64,000 bases of DNA, from positions 6,935,490 through 6,999,489 of the forward strand of contig OY811975.1 of the NCBI GenBank assembly GCA_963681505.1. Direction: 5' to 3'. This document shows positions 10,001-20,600 of this stretch, in pieces. This DNA is from Eunapius fragilis (Eukaryota; Porifera; Demospongiae; Spongillida; Spongillidae). The position numbers were made by a program, and so were the translations under genes. The first letter of the stretch is position 1, and each line of letters opens with the position of its first letter. The notes beneath the pieces were generated by a model. The model searched no databases. It was given only the letters and a program-made list of their open reading frames with translations, and was not told where the DNA came from.

Positions 10001-11242
10001 TTGGTGAAGGGGGTGACGGTAAAGCTCTACGTGGATCCCTCTGCAACACCACGGTTTTTCAGACCGCGGTCAGTACCACATGCCTTACGTAGAAGAGTTG
10101 AGCAAGAGCTGGAGAGGCTTGAGAAAACATGTATCATCGAGGCTATCAAATTCTCTGACTGGGCTACTCCAGTGGTACCACTGGTGAAGGGTGACGGGAG
10201 TATCAGGATATGTGGGGATTATAAAGTAACAATCAATCGGGTTGCTAATGTGGAATCTTATCCCCTGGCACGCATAGACGATTTACTGGCAGAACTGGCA
10301 AAAGGAAAGGTTTTCTCCAAATTAGACCTGGCACATGCTTATCTACAGCTGCAACTGGATGAGGACTCCAGGAAGCTAGCTACTATTTCCACACACAAAG
10401 GTCTGTTTTGCTATAATCGCTTGCCATTTGGGGTGTCCTCCGCCCCAGCCATTTTTCAACGCACAATGGAGGGTATTTTGAAGGGGATACCTTATGTGCA
10501 TGCGTGTATTGATGACATTCTGGTAATGGGAACTTCTGAGTCAGAGCATCTACAGATACTTGAGAAGGTGTTGACAAGGCTGGAAGATGTGGGAATGAGG
10601 CTGAAGGAGTCAAAGTGCCAATTCTTGCTGCCAAGTGTAGAGTACCTGGGGTATCGTATCTCGGAAAACGGTATTCAACCAACGGAGGAGAAACAGAGAG
10701 CTATCAGAGATGCGCCAATTCCTCGAGATCTAAGCCAGCTGAAATCATTTCTGGGATTGCTGAACTATTATGGTAAGTTCTTACCCCACTTATCGAGCAC
10801 TTTGGCACCCTTGTACAAGTTGCTAAGTAAGGGACAGGTATGGCATTGGGGAAGAGAACAGGAAGAGGCTTTTTGTATAGCCAAGTCACAACTTACATCT
10901 GAAACCCTGTTGGTGCATTTTGACCCTATGTTACAGCTTGCACTTTCATGTGATGCTTCACCTTATGGGCTAGGAGCTGTTTTGTCCCATGTATGGGAGG
11001 ATGGGTCAGATAAACCCATCGCATACGCTTCTCGTTCGTTAGCTCCTGCAGAAAAAAAGTATTCTCAGTTAGAGAAAGAGGGATTAGCAATAGTCTTTGG
11101 GGTCAAGAAATTTCACCAGTACTTGTATGGGCGAAAATTTGTGGTGCATTCGGATCATAAACCTTTGCAGTTTCTCTTTAAGGAAGATAAGCCAGTACCA
11201 ACGATGGGCCAGCATCAGCTAGGATACAGAGATGGGCTCTGA
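10001..11242 (+). CDS. pol: Pol: reverse transcriptase and RNase H
   Basis: RT motifs in order are FSKLDLAHAYLQLQL, LPFGVSSAPAIFQR and the catalytic IDDI (Asp codons at 10,511-10,516), preceded by Cys rather than the usual Tyr or Phe. Next are the thumb and connection (SFLGLLNYYGKFLP) and an RNase H domain (SCDASPYGLGAVL, EKEGLAIVFG, HSDHKPL). The frame ends at a stop at 11,240-11,242 just before the usual end of RNase H. Homology resumes in another frame with SAYDYRIVFRAG, so there is an indel near 11,211. This half copies element RNA into DNA. Confidence 0.92.
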   Translation: MVKGVTVKLYVDPSATPRFFRPRSVPHALRRRVEQELERLEKTCIIEAIKFSDWATPVVPLVKGDGSIRICGDYKVTINRVANVESYPLARIDDLLAELAKGKVFSKLDLAHAYLQLQLDEDSRKLATISTHKGLFCYNRLPFGVSSAPAIFQRTMEGILKGIPYVHACIDDILVMGTSESEHLQILEKVLTRLEDVGMRLKESKCQFLLPSVEYLGYRISENGIQPTEEKQRAIRDAPIPRDLSQLKSFLGLLNYYGKFLPHLSSTLAPLYKLLSKGQVWHWGREQEEAFCIAKSQLTSETLLVHFDPMLQLALSCDASPYGLGAVLSHVWEDGSDKPIAYASRSLAPAEKKYSQLEKEGLAIVFGVKKFHQYLYGRKFVVHSDHKPLQFLFKEDKPVPTMGQHQLGYRDGL

Positions 11243-11570
11243 CCTTGAGCGCGTACGACTATCGGATAGTGTTCAGGGCAGGGAAAGAAAACTCTAATGC
11301 TGATGGTCTAAGCAGACTACCACTGAGGGAAAGTCCAAGCAGTGTTCCTGTGCCAGGGGATACTGTCCTGATGATGGAGGCACTTTTAGACATGGGCTCA
11401 GCTGTGTCAGCTGCTACCATAAAGTCATGGACTGATAGGGATCCGGTTCTCTCCCGGGTGAGAAGAATGGTTCTTCATGGATGGCAACCGCAGGAGGGAG
11501 TTGATTTTCAACCGTATGAACAGCGGAAACACGAGCTAAGCGTTGAAGATGGGTGTGTCCTTGGGGCTCA
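11215..11570 (+). CDS. pol: Pol: end of RNase H and tether to integrase
   Basis: Contains the end of the RNase H/connection region (FRAGKENSNADGLSRLPL, a Gypsy hallmark) and then a variable tether. This frame runs to 11,649, but integrase homology has already moved to the next frame at about 11,560. The break lies in a CCTTGGGG stretch, so one missing base in a short homopolymer would explain it. Confidence 0.82.
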
Positions 11571-12500
11571 CGGGTGGTGGTACCACTTGCTGGTAGAGAG
11601 GCTGTGGTTAGGTTGCTGCATGAAGGGCATCCTGGGATCTCCAGGATGAAAGCATTGGCGAGGGGTGTGGTCTGGTGGCCAGGGTTAGACTCTCAACTGG
11701 ACGGTAAGGTGAAAGAATGTGGAGCTTGTCAAAGTAGTCGGAAATCTCTGCCTAATGCCCCCTTACATCCTTGGGAGTGGCCAACTAAGCCTTGGGTACG
11801 GTTGCATGTAGATTTTGCGGGGCCATTTTTAGGTAAAACCCTGATGGTAATTGTTGACGCGCACTCGAAATGGTTAGAGGCCTCTATTGTCAGCTCACCC
11901 TCGGCAGATCAAGCTATACGGGTCTTACGACATGTATTTTCAACCCATGGGCTGCCTGAAGTATTGGTCTCGGACAATGGGTCCGCATTCACAAGTGCAC
12001 AATTCCAGACCTTTGTCAAGCTGAATGGGGTTAGGCATGTGAAAAGTGCCCCCTATCACCCAGCCAGTAATGGGTTGGCTGAGCGTGCAGTGCAAACTGT
12101 AAAGGAAGCACTTACGAAGACCACGGGGGATTTAGAAACCAGATTAGCTCGATTCCTCTTTCAATACAGGCTGACACCACACTCGACTACTGGGCAGCCG
12201 CCAGCAGAGTTGTTAATGGGGCGTCGTCCAAGATCTCACTTGGATTTCCTTTTTCCTAGTGTGGCACAGCGGGTACAGCAGAGTCAGGTGAGGCAGAAGA
12301 CAAACCATGACCAACATGTCCAGCCTAGAACCTTTCAAGTTGGAGATGAGGTTTATGTGGTGAATCATAGAGGGTCCCCTAAGTGGCTGCCTGGTGTGGT
12401 GGTCAAGTTGTTAGGACCTTTAAACTTGTTAGTGAAGGTTAAGGGTGGACAGGAAGCACGCTATCATGTCGATATGTGCGTGCCAGAACAAAGGGGGAGA
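11560..12500 (+). CDS. pol: Pol: integrase
   Basis: The zinc-binding HHCC domain is visible (HEGHPG, then CGACQSSR). The catalytic core follows: Asp in HVDFAGP (11,811-11,813), Asp in SDNGSAF (11,973-11,975) and Glu in GLAERAVQ (12,081-12,083). There are 35 residues between the last two, the D,D(35)E arrangement. The C-terminal region (FQVGDEVYVV) is the usual GPY-like, SH3-like part. The frame then runs into low-complexity Met/Asp codons near 12,500-12,563, where another frame takes over. Confidence 0.92.
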
Positions 12501-12727
12501 AGGGAGGTAACAATGATGATGGTGACATGGATGATGATGATGACCCATTACCACCAGTGTTAGATACTCCACCAGTGCCAGCACTACCTCCAGGGGAAGT
12601 GGATCTAGAACAGATGGTCCCTATGGATTCAGAACAGATGGTCCCTATGGATCCAGTGGAACCACCCCCACCTGCACCAGTGCTCCGACGTTCAAACCGT
12701 CCTCATCGTCCCCCAGATAGATTCTAA
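12490..12727 (+). CDS. pol: Pol C-terminal acidic/proline tail
   Basis: Short frame after the integrase with an Asp run, two copies of an EQMVPMD-type unit (12,609-12,656) and a final RRSNR-type basic end followed by a stop directly before the purine tract. The frame change relative to integrase falls in the G-rich AAAGGGGGAGAAGGG stretch at 12,490-12,505. Confidence 0.7.
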
Positions 12728-12738
12728 AGGGGGAGAAA
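12726..12738 (+). promoter_or_regulatory. Polypurine tract
   Basis: AAAGGGGGAGAAA lies immediately before the 3' LTR. It is the expected primer site for plus-strand DNA synthesis. Confidence 0.9.
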
Positions 12739-13004
12739 TGTAGTATTGTCATTTATTGTGTAATGGTAATTGCCTAATTTTACCCTTGAGAACCTTCTAG
12801 AAGATTCATCACAGGTACTTAAGCTACCGCTCAGCAGAGGAAGATCAGATCATTGGAGACTGGCATACCGACTGACGGACGGAGGCGCGAACTGATGTTA
12901 TTTGTGTGCCTATTGCTGTGTGATTCTTATCGCTGCTCTAAGCTGATATTGATTCATAACAGGCTGCCATTGGGTCACGAGCGCGGGTATTCCAGTACTT
13001 CACA
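12739..13004 (+). repeat. 3' LTR (266 bp)
   Basis: Matches the 5' LTR with four substitutions and ends TACTTCACA, followed by the CACAT duplication. Confidence 0.93.
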
Positions 13005-13194
13005 CACATGCTCCACATCAACACGAATCCAGGTTTTTAAAGCATAAACATGCACTGAAATGTATCATTGTTTTGCATATTCCAAATTATAATACATCGG
13101 TCTTGCAGCACCATTCAGATTACTTGGTTATCCTTAAAATCGTTGTCAAGTAGGCCATTGAAATGATGGTCCTAGGAAGGAGACAGCATCCAGG

Positions 13195-14515
13195 AACTAG
13201 CCATGGCATAGTGTTCCCCATCCTCACATGTAAACACCTACCCTGTTGGAACAACGAACTGTCAGCAGGATGTGTGGATCTGCTTTAGAACATACAGACG
13301 TGGCATCCATCTTCTGTGAAGATGAGATGGGAATAATTTCATTTGGGGGTCACTCACAAGTTGGTCAGGCATTGGGGAACTACGTGTGGTGTTGGGTTCC
13401 CTATCCTCACATGTGCACACTTTCCCTGTGGGAACAGGGAATTGTCATCAGAATGTCTGGATCTGCTTTAGAAATTAACAAAGGGTGGCATCCATCGTCA
13501 GTGAAGATTATATGTGAATAATTTCATTTGGAGGTTACACGTTGGTCAGGCATTGGGGAATTACGCATGACGTTGGGTTCCCCATCCCCACATGTACACA
13601 CCTACCCTGTGGGAACAGGGAACTGTCATCAGAATGTCTCAATCTGCTTTAGTACTTACAGAGGTGGCATCCATCGTCAGTGAAGTTTATTTGTGATAAA
13701 CTTCATTTGAGGTTCCTCACAAATTGGCTAGGCATATGGGAACTACGCGTGGCATTGGGTTCCCCATCCTCACATGTACTCACCTACCCTGTGGGAACAG
13801 GGAACCGTCATCAGAATGTATGGATATTCTTTAGAACTAAGAGGTGGCATCCATCTTCAATGAAGATGATAAGTGAATAATTTCATTTGGGGGTCGCAAG
13901 TTGGTCAGGCATTGGGAAACTATGCATGGTATTGGGTCACCCATCTTCACATGTACACACCTACCCTGTAGGAACAGGGAATTGTCATCAGAATGTATCG
14001 ATCTGCTTTAGTTAGAGGTGGCATCCATCTTTAGTGAAAATGATATGTGAATAATTGTATTTGGGGGTTACTCACAAGCATTGGGGAACTACGCGTGGTA
14101 TTGGGTTCTCAATCCTTACATGTACACACCTACCCTGTGAGAACAGGGAACTGTCATCAGAATGTCTGGATCTGCTTTAGAACTTACATACGTTGCATCC
14201 ATCATCAGTGAAGATATGTGAATTATTGCATTGGGGGTCACTCATAAGTTAGTCAGGCATTGGGGAACTACGCGTGGCGTTGGGTTCCCAATCCTCACAT
14301 GTACATACCTACATTGTGGGAACAGGGAACTGTCATCAGAATGGCTGGATCTGCTTTCATAGGTGACATCCATTTTTAGTGAAGATGATACACGTGAATA
14401 ATTTCATTTGCGGGGTCACTAACTTGTCAGTCAGGCATTGGGGAGCTACGTGGGGCGTTGGGTCCCCCATCCTGACATGTGTACACCTACCCTGTGGGAG
14501 CAGGGAACTGTCATA
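13195..14515. repeat. Tandem satellite, ~184-bp unit, about 7 copies, opposite orientation
   Basis: Reverse complement of the 5290-8365 unit: CCCCATCCTCACATGT, CCTGTGGGAACAGGGAA, CATCAGAATGTCTGGATC, GTGGCATCCATC and AATAATTTCATTTG recur about every 165-190 bp. More degenerate than the left block and ends abruptly after CCTACCCTGTGGGAGCAGGG. Plus-strand ORFs within it are repeat artefacts. Confidence 0.93.
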
Positions 14516-14555
14516 TTGATATCAAATGTATCATATTCCACTTATCACATTTCAG

Positions 14556-14714
14556 AACAGCAAACTGCCCTGTCAGGGAAACACAAGTGACTGCGGTATG
14601 TATGCATGTCTAGTAAGTTTATTTTACATCACCATTTATTATGCACATTGCAATAATATCACACAACAGGCTGCTAGGCTTTTGTTGGAAAATGTTACAA
14701 TTGAATACACCTAA
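14556..14714 (+). pseudogene. Ulp1-type (C48) cysteine protease C-terminal exon
   Basis: A TTATCACATTTCAG acceptor is followed by an exon encoding KLPCQGNTSDCGMYACLVS and a stop 52 codons in. The Q-x(5)-DCGMY pattern carries the oxyanion Gln and the catalytic Cys of the SUMO-protease fold. The upstream part with the catalytic His and Asp is not visible in the preceding satellite, so this is a fragment or the last exon of a gene cut by the array. Ulp1-like domains are often carried by DNA transposons, which is another possible source. Confidence 0.6.
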
Positions 14715-16011
14715 GTACACTGCTAATGTATCCAGCAGGCCTTTCAAAAGTATTTCACTTTTAGGATATGGTGGAAAGGTTTCGTCTCCAAATGTTGTAT
14801 GAGCTCTCAGTGATTTGTTCCCTATGAAGATATCAACAGGTCATTAACTATTCAGGATAAAAAGTATGCGTTACTGTCTTTTTAAAAAACTGTGTTTCAT
14901 AAGAGAATGCTGTGGATAAGGTATGGTTTTGGTAGTGACATTTATTATCCTTTCTTGTTTACTTGGATAGGAAACACTACTTAATCACCCATCAATGCTC
15001 ATTGCAAAGCTGTTATTATACCTGAAGACAGTAGGGTATGCTACATGTGAAAAAAATGGTGATGCATATATTTTACGTTTTTTCCCCAGCTCCAGTGCAT
15101 TGTAATGACAATAAAAGTGACACATTTTCGAATCAAAGTACCCCTGACCACAATGATAGCTGTAATGACAACATTCATAGTAGTGAAAGAGGCTGTTTTA
15201 GTTCTAAGAATGTGGAGAAATTCCTGATCCCATCTTACTACAACAAGCCAGATGTGGATGATATATGTGCTCTGACGTGGGGTTTACATCGTTATATGTT
15301 AAGTTCTTTCCCTCATTGAGAAGACCTTGAGCTCCTTACACATAAGATCACCTACAGTTTTCATTAGTAATCCTTGAAATATATAGTGAACAGTGAATGC
15401 CTTTTCAGTAGAAACTTCATAAGGAAAGTTGTGAAGGGCATGCATACATGGAGGTAAATATATATGTGATGTCAGTTCTATGCCTAGCATCATATCGTAG
15501 CCAAGCTAGGATAAGAAATTTACTGATGGGACAAACTCAATCTGAATATCGTACACATGCATCGTGCACGAGCTCTCCAATAACTCAACAGAGTTGATAG
15601 AGACTGCATGGCCATTACAGAAGTGCCTGGATATGGTATGTGTATATCAGAATAATGGTCTAACAATATATAACAGTATGATTTAATATACAGGTATCAG
15701 AAATCTCCCTTTTCATAATAGAAGTAGAAAGCGATATTAACGCTACCGCGTCAGTTTCAGAATCACATATTAATTCATCGTTTGGCCTGAAGTAAGCTAC
15801 ATTCCTCAGTACTAGTACTCATTCGGTGATTCCCTTTTCAGACTATCACCGCTCTTATAACGATGAAGTTTGATACAACCCGAGAAGCGGCTCTTTCGCA
15901 TGTCTTTACCCATACATTGCCATAATAACTGCAAATACAAACCTATGCATGGCACAATCAATGAATATTCAAAACAAAATGATTATCATTAGCCGTACGG
16001 CCTAATTGTAA
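14715..16011. other. No clear gene
   Basis: A 93-codon frame at 15,038-15,319 is Asn/Asp/Ser-rich and matches nothing I recognise. Nothing else stands out. Confidence 0.45.
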
Positions 16012-16165
16012 GTGATAATTGCTAGGAATGTGCGGCCGAAGAATGTGAGGCTGAATGTGCGGCTAACTTCAACGGGGTCTTGTTTCCTTTCTTTTTACAC
16101 CACCATTGCCTTCAAATCCTATATGCCACCAACTTTCTCATACAGAATGTTTTTTATTTACTTGT
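16012..16165. mobile_element. Fold-back MITE family 1, right-arm fragment, with a shared flank
   Basis: 16,083-16,165 matches the right arm of family 1 (CTTTTTACACCACCATTGCC, CCACCAACTTTCTCATACAG and TTTATTTACTTGTA). The sequence before it (16,030-16,078, GAATGTGCGGCTAACTTCAA) is the inverse of 4638-4680. The same two blocks are thus joined in both places. CA/TG-rich low-complexity DNA follows to 16,340, similar to 2980-3070. Confidence 0.7.
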
Positions 16166-16340
16166 ATAAAGTCCATTACCCATGCATGCACATGTACATA
16201 CACACATCCCTTCTCCCCACGCACATGTACACGTGTACACACACATACTTATTCAACAGTACATAACATTTCCACTCTCCCTACACACATGTACACACAC
16301 ACATCATATCACCAGTTCAAACATGCAATTTGAAACCCCT

Positions 16341-16754
16341 TACCATGGCTGTGGGTCCATCTAGCACCTCCACCTAAGAGGTAGGGATCTGGAGATACCT
16401 CTCCTGCCAGTACATGGGTCCAAACATACCACTGAGCTTGGCGTGACACTCCAAGCCAACACTACACAGGCAGCAGTGTGTCCCATCTCCATCGCACTCA
16501 GGGGTATAACAGTCCAAACCTAACCATCAGAGGTATCCTTTGTTCTCAGCCCCCGACCCACATTAGGATTGGGGTAACTCAGCCCAATACAACACCCACA
16601 GCTTGAGGATCGGAGCGGCAACGGCGGGCAGGATTTACAGAAAGCCCCTCTCCTAAACTACACGCGAGTCACTTACAACAAAGCGATGGAGTTTAGTTTG
16701 CGGTTCTATTGTTTATCGTGCCCTCTGAGGTAGGGTCTTTGGGCCAGAGAGTAC
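16341..16754. other. No gene recognised
   Basis: Moderately GC-rich sequence without long ORFs. I see no known RNA gene. Confidence 0.4.
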
Positions 16755-17079
16755 AACACGACGTCATGCGCAAATATTTACTAATTCAAGGCGGTAAAAT
16801 CGGACCAATCAAATTTTACACCTGCGTGCGCGCGAAACACTCATATACATGCAGCTGTTGGCAGCAGTTCAGTTTGTGATTTCAGACAGTGCAGCACAAT
16901 ATGTTCCCAGTACGTACTCTAGTTTGTTCGAGTTCTATACGTACATGTACGTTCCTTGGTCGTCGTTAAAGGCTTCATTGCAAGCAATAAATAATTGTGC
17001 ATTCATGTTTCAATTGTTGCCGACCACCGCAGGCAAAGTACAACTACTAGCGACGTGATTAAAATCGCTTCAGGACCAA
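16755..17079 (+). promoter_or_regulatory. Possible promoter / 5' UTR region
   Basis: Upstream of the candidate gene at 17,080 lie a CRE-like GACGTCATGCGC at 16,759-16,771 and an inverted CCAAT-type GGACCAATCA near 16,802. Spacing is plausible but there is no TATA box. Motif evidence only. Confidence 0.25.
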
Positions 17080-17603
17080 ATGGCCACGGATTTGCTGGTA
17101 AGCCTCCGACCATTGGGATTCTCAAACGAGAAAACCAAAAGATTTGTTCTTTATTCACAGTATCGGATTGACAATCAAATGCAACGGGAGCATAGGGTAA
17201 GGTATGCAGCTGAGCTAGTACTAGTATGTTTAATATGTTATCTCTTATGTATTAAATACTCTGCAGTGTCCGCACCTGAAAATATGCTGCGCTGGTGGTG
17301 AGCCGACGTGAAGCATGCAGAGACATCACGTAGGTCTCCAGCTTTTAACCTTTAAAAAAAAGTTAACCATGCATGCATGCATGCCATGTTGTACAGAAAC
17401 TTCGCCAGCTCGTCAAAAATAAGTAAAACATACATGTATACAATGCACTTCATGTAGAGTACATAATCTGTCCACAGAGGAATCAGGAGAAGATGAAGTT
17501 ATGGGGGTTCCTTCTAACAATTGAGCAAAGGCGCACCAGCAGAGCGGCGCAAACGCGGGCGAACCCTTCCTCACGGCTGTTTGAGGCTGGACACTTAGTT
17601 TGA
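17080..17603 (+). CDS. Possible small two-exon gene, unknown function
   Basis: Exon 1 (17,080-17,196, starts MATDLLVSLRPLGF) ends phase 0 at GTAAGG. Exon 2 (17,478-17,603) starts after TCCACAG in phase 0, continues RNQEKMKLWGFLL and ends in TGA. The spliced product would be about 80 residues, basic and rich in Arg, Gln and Lys, with no membrane segment or signal peptide. Support comes from matching splice sites and phases, coding-like composition in both exons and a promoter-like region upstream. No family is recognised. It may instead be the 5' end of a longer or transposon-derived gene. Confidence 0.35.
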
Positions 17604-20600
17604 TAATTAGAGCGTTACGGTATATGGTGTAGAAATCATGGCGGTTAGCCTCATTATCGACACCATATGTTCAACGATGTGCCTTGCAAGATGCTTACAT
17701 CTGGTGTTATTATAAACATATGCAGTAGTACCAGCAATCATCTGGCTTCAAGACACACACCTGAAACGATAAATTACGCTTTCCAATTAAAACACGCGCC
17801 ACGTTTTTATGAGGTACGGCACGATCGAATAGGTATGAAAGATGCGCGAATTGCACATAGCTGCCAATTTTCCCACATATAAGTTTGACATACAGGAAAT
17901 GTGAAAGCTTCAAGTAGTTGGTTTCTGTCATCCACTAAGCGCGGCCCGCTGTTTTCGGCCTGAAAGGGCTGCCTGTTTTCTATGAATAATCATGACACGT
18001 ACAATGGCGTACCAATTGCCAACACATTCAACTGCATTGTAGAGTGAGAAAAACGCATGTCTTATAGAGAGCAAGCAAAAAGGACACCATATACAAGTAT
18101 TCAGGCCTTGCATGGTGTGGCATTTCACTCTGAGGATGCAGCCATGTATTCCCGAAGCCCAGCTAATAGTGTAGCTCCTGCAAGCAATGACTTCAAATGC
18201 TAGTATCAAATGGCATTAATAGCTAAAACATAAGAGTAAGATGTTAATGCATATTAATTGTCATTGACCAGTAAATATGATGCTATGCTTTTACACGGGT
18301 TTTACTTCATGCCCCCAACTGGTGGAAAGGAATAGTTCACCAGGCCAGCTAATTAAATAAGGGTGTGCTATTAAGCTTTAAAAGTACAATAGCACTATTT
18401 CACACCCCAACGTTTAATGCTCTTGTCAATCTGCACGATTGCAGGTGACAAACTTTCACGTCATATCTACAGTATTTGTTGTGCCCCTCTTTGCTTATGT
18501 TTATAGAGAGTTAGGCAGCTTCTGGAGCTGCATCAAGCACTATTACCCCCTAGATACCTAGCTTGGTATTAAACATTGTAGCAGAGTGAATGTTCCAGGG
18601 ACATCAGGGCTTGAAGTCAAATATCAGCTATATAGCCGGATGTTCTGATATGTGTATGGCATCTGAAACCCTAGTAGTATTGACTATGGCACAAAACTAG
18701 TCAAAGAATAGCTTGACTCTTCCTTACATGCATGTCTGTTAGGGAATATCCACAAGCCTTAGCAACCACATCAGTCGGCATGACAACATTGTAATGAAGG
18801 TTACCTTAGGTTACTTTGTGCATAACTTAGGGGCTAACTACCTGAGAATTAAAATCTATTAAGTGATCAGTGATTAAAATAGGAAGCATCATTGGTGGAG
18901 TCAGGGATTACAGTGAGTGCAGAACAATAATCACAGCTGGCCTAGCAATCATTTGGCATTAGCTGCGCAACACCCATAAAAATCAACTGCAAAAAATGTA
19001 AAACAACTTTGCACTTACTTATACTTACATGCATGTAAATGGCACGTAAGGCTTCTACTACAAACTATATAGTTCAGATGCAAGAAACCTCAAAGGGGGT
19101 TGAGATAGCTCTCCATTTTTACTGCCATTCTTCTGGCAGAAAGAAGACACAAGAAGACACCTATACATGTTCCACATTGATGGAAAAGCTACTGGGTGCA
19201 TGGATGCTTAAATAAGATGATATTTATAAATCAACTCGCTATTCATAGTTAGGCTCACCCTGCATGACAACTAAATCCCCAGTGATGAGGTATGGTATGT
19301 GTGGTAATCTGACCTAAACAATGACACAATAAAGCGGGCCCATTGTGCCTATTGCGGGCGCAGCGCGGGCCGAACAGCCGCAGAATCATTTATATTTGTA
19401 TGTCGGGGTCTTGCCCTCAGTCCAGTGTATTCTTTGATGCTTCATGTAGTTTGCGCTATCTCATTGTTGTTGCGCCGGCAGCTACGTCGTACATCGCGTG
19501 CAGAATTAACCACATTACTACAGTATGGATCAAGCTTGAACCTCTGAAAGGGTGCATGGAGAGGCACAATAATGTGTACTATACATTGCGGGTGTAAAGG
19601 TTTCTACTTGATCTTTGTCCGGCACTGAATCAGGCACTATGTACTCCAAAGCATTGGAATATCAAAAACGCCATGCATTTGCATCACTAAAGCTGTCAAC
19701 GACCTACCAGGTTTCACACCTGAACCTTGAAACATCAATAAACTTTATGCACTCACTGTAAACGTTAGTTATCGAATAATACATCTGATTCAACAGCATT
19801 GAAACTGAATGCCAGTATAAATGCTGCATGACTTTATAACCTTTAGCTCTTAATGCCATTGCCCTAGTTAACATCATCTTCATTACATGCACTAGGCTTG
19901 TAGAAAAATGGCAGGATTCAGTCAGTCTCCTTCCGGCTTGCAGAATAAGGAGACAAATCCACGTATGCATACATGCATAATTGCATGCACAGAATAACAT
20001 ATGCCTACGTATAAGAGATGGACTACAATGCAGTGTGTGATGAAGCACCTTATCAACATCGTGTCACAAGATGTGGCAGCAATACCACAATTGAACTTTC
20101 AGGACTATACCTATCGTTGTGCTTGACACGGCATTATAACTCTTGTTAAATCAGCGATATTTGACGATCTGTAGCGCCATCATTTCAGCCGGCCGCACTT
20201 AGTCTGTATGCTGTATAGTTAGTCTTAACCTTCCGCTACCTAATCACGCTCAGCTTTTTCCTAGGAAAATTGGCAGTGGTCCACTGTTCACTTCTTTGTG
20301 GAGGATATCCAACTGAGGTACTCGGCTTGCGAGCGCTATAGCTAGCGGGCGCTACAGAGTGGTGGCACAAATTTTATATGATGGATAGATAAATGGTATG
20401 TCTATACTAAAATGGTTGTTACATGTCGGTGCAACAAGTACAGTCCTTATATAGCTCGAAAATACAAAGTGCTTGGTTAGGTCATGAAGCATGATGTCAT
20501 CGTTTCAATATTTCGGGGCGTAGGTCTTATTGTCCAACATTGAATGGGCCGCAAACAGCCGTGTCCTCAGCACCCAAGCCTCCGCCATGCTGCAATAGTG

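Larger units (their letters stand above)
8464..13004 (+). mobile_element. Ty3/Gypsy LTR retrotransposon, structurally complete
   Basis: Two 266-bp LTRs (8464-8729 and 12,739-13,004) begin TGTAGTATTG and end in CACA. They differ at four positions that I counted, about 1.5 percent. The 5-bp target duplication CACAT lies at 8459-8463 and 13,005-13,009. A primer-binding site follows the 5' LTR and a purine tract precedes the 3' LTR. Internal order is gag, zinc knuckles, protease, reverse transcriptase, RNase H, integrase, as in Metaviridae. Four or five reading-frame breaks make this copy unlikely to produce a full polyprotein. Low LTR divergence says it inserted recently, so some breaks could be assembly indels. 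Confidence 0.95.
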
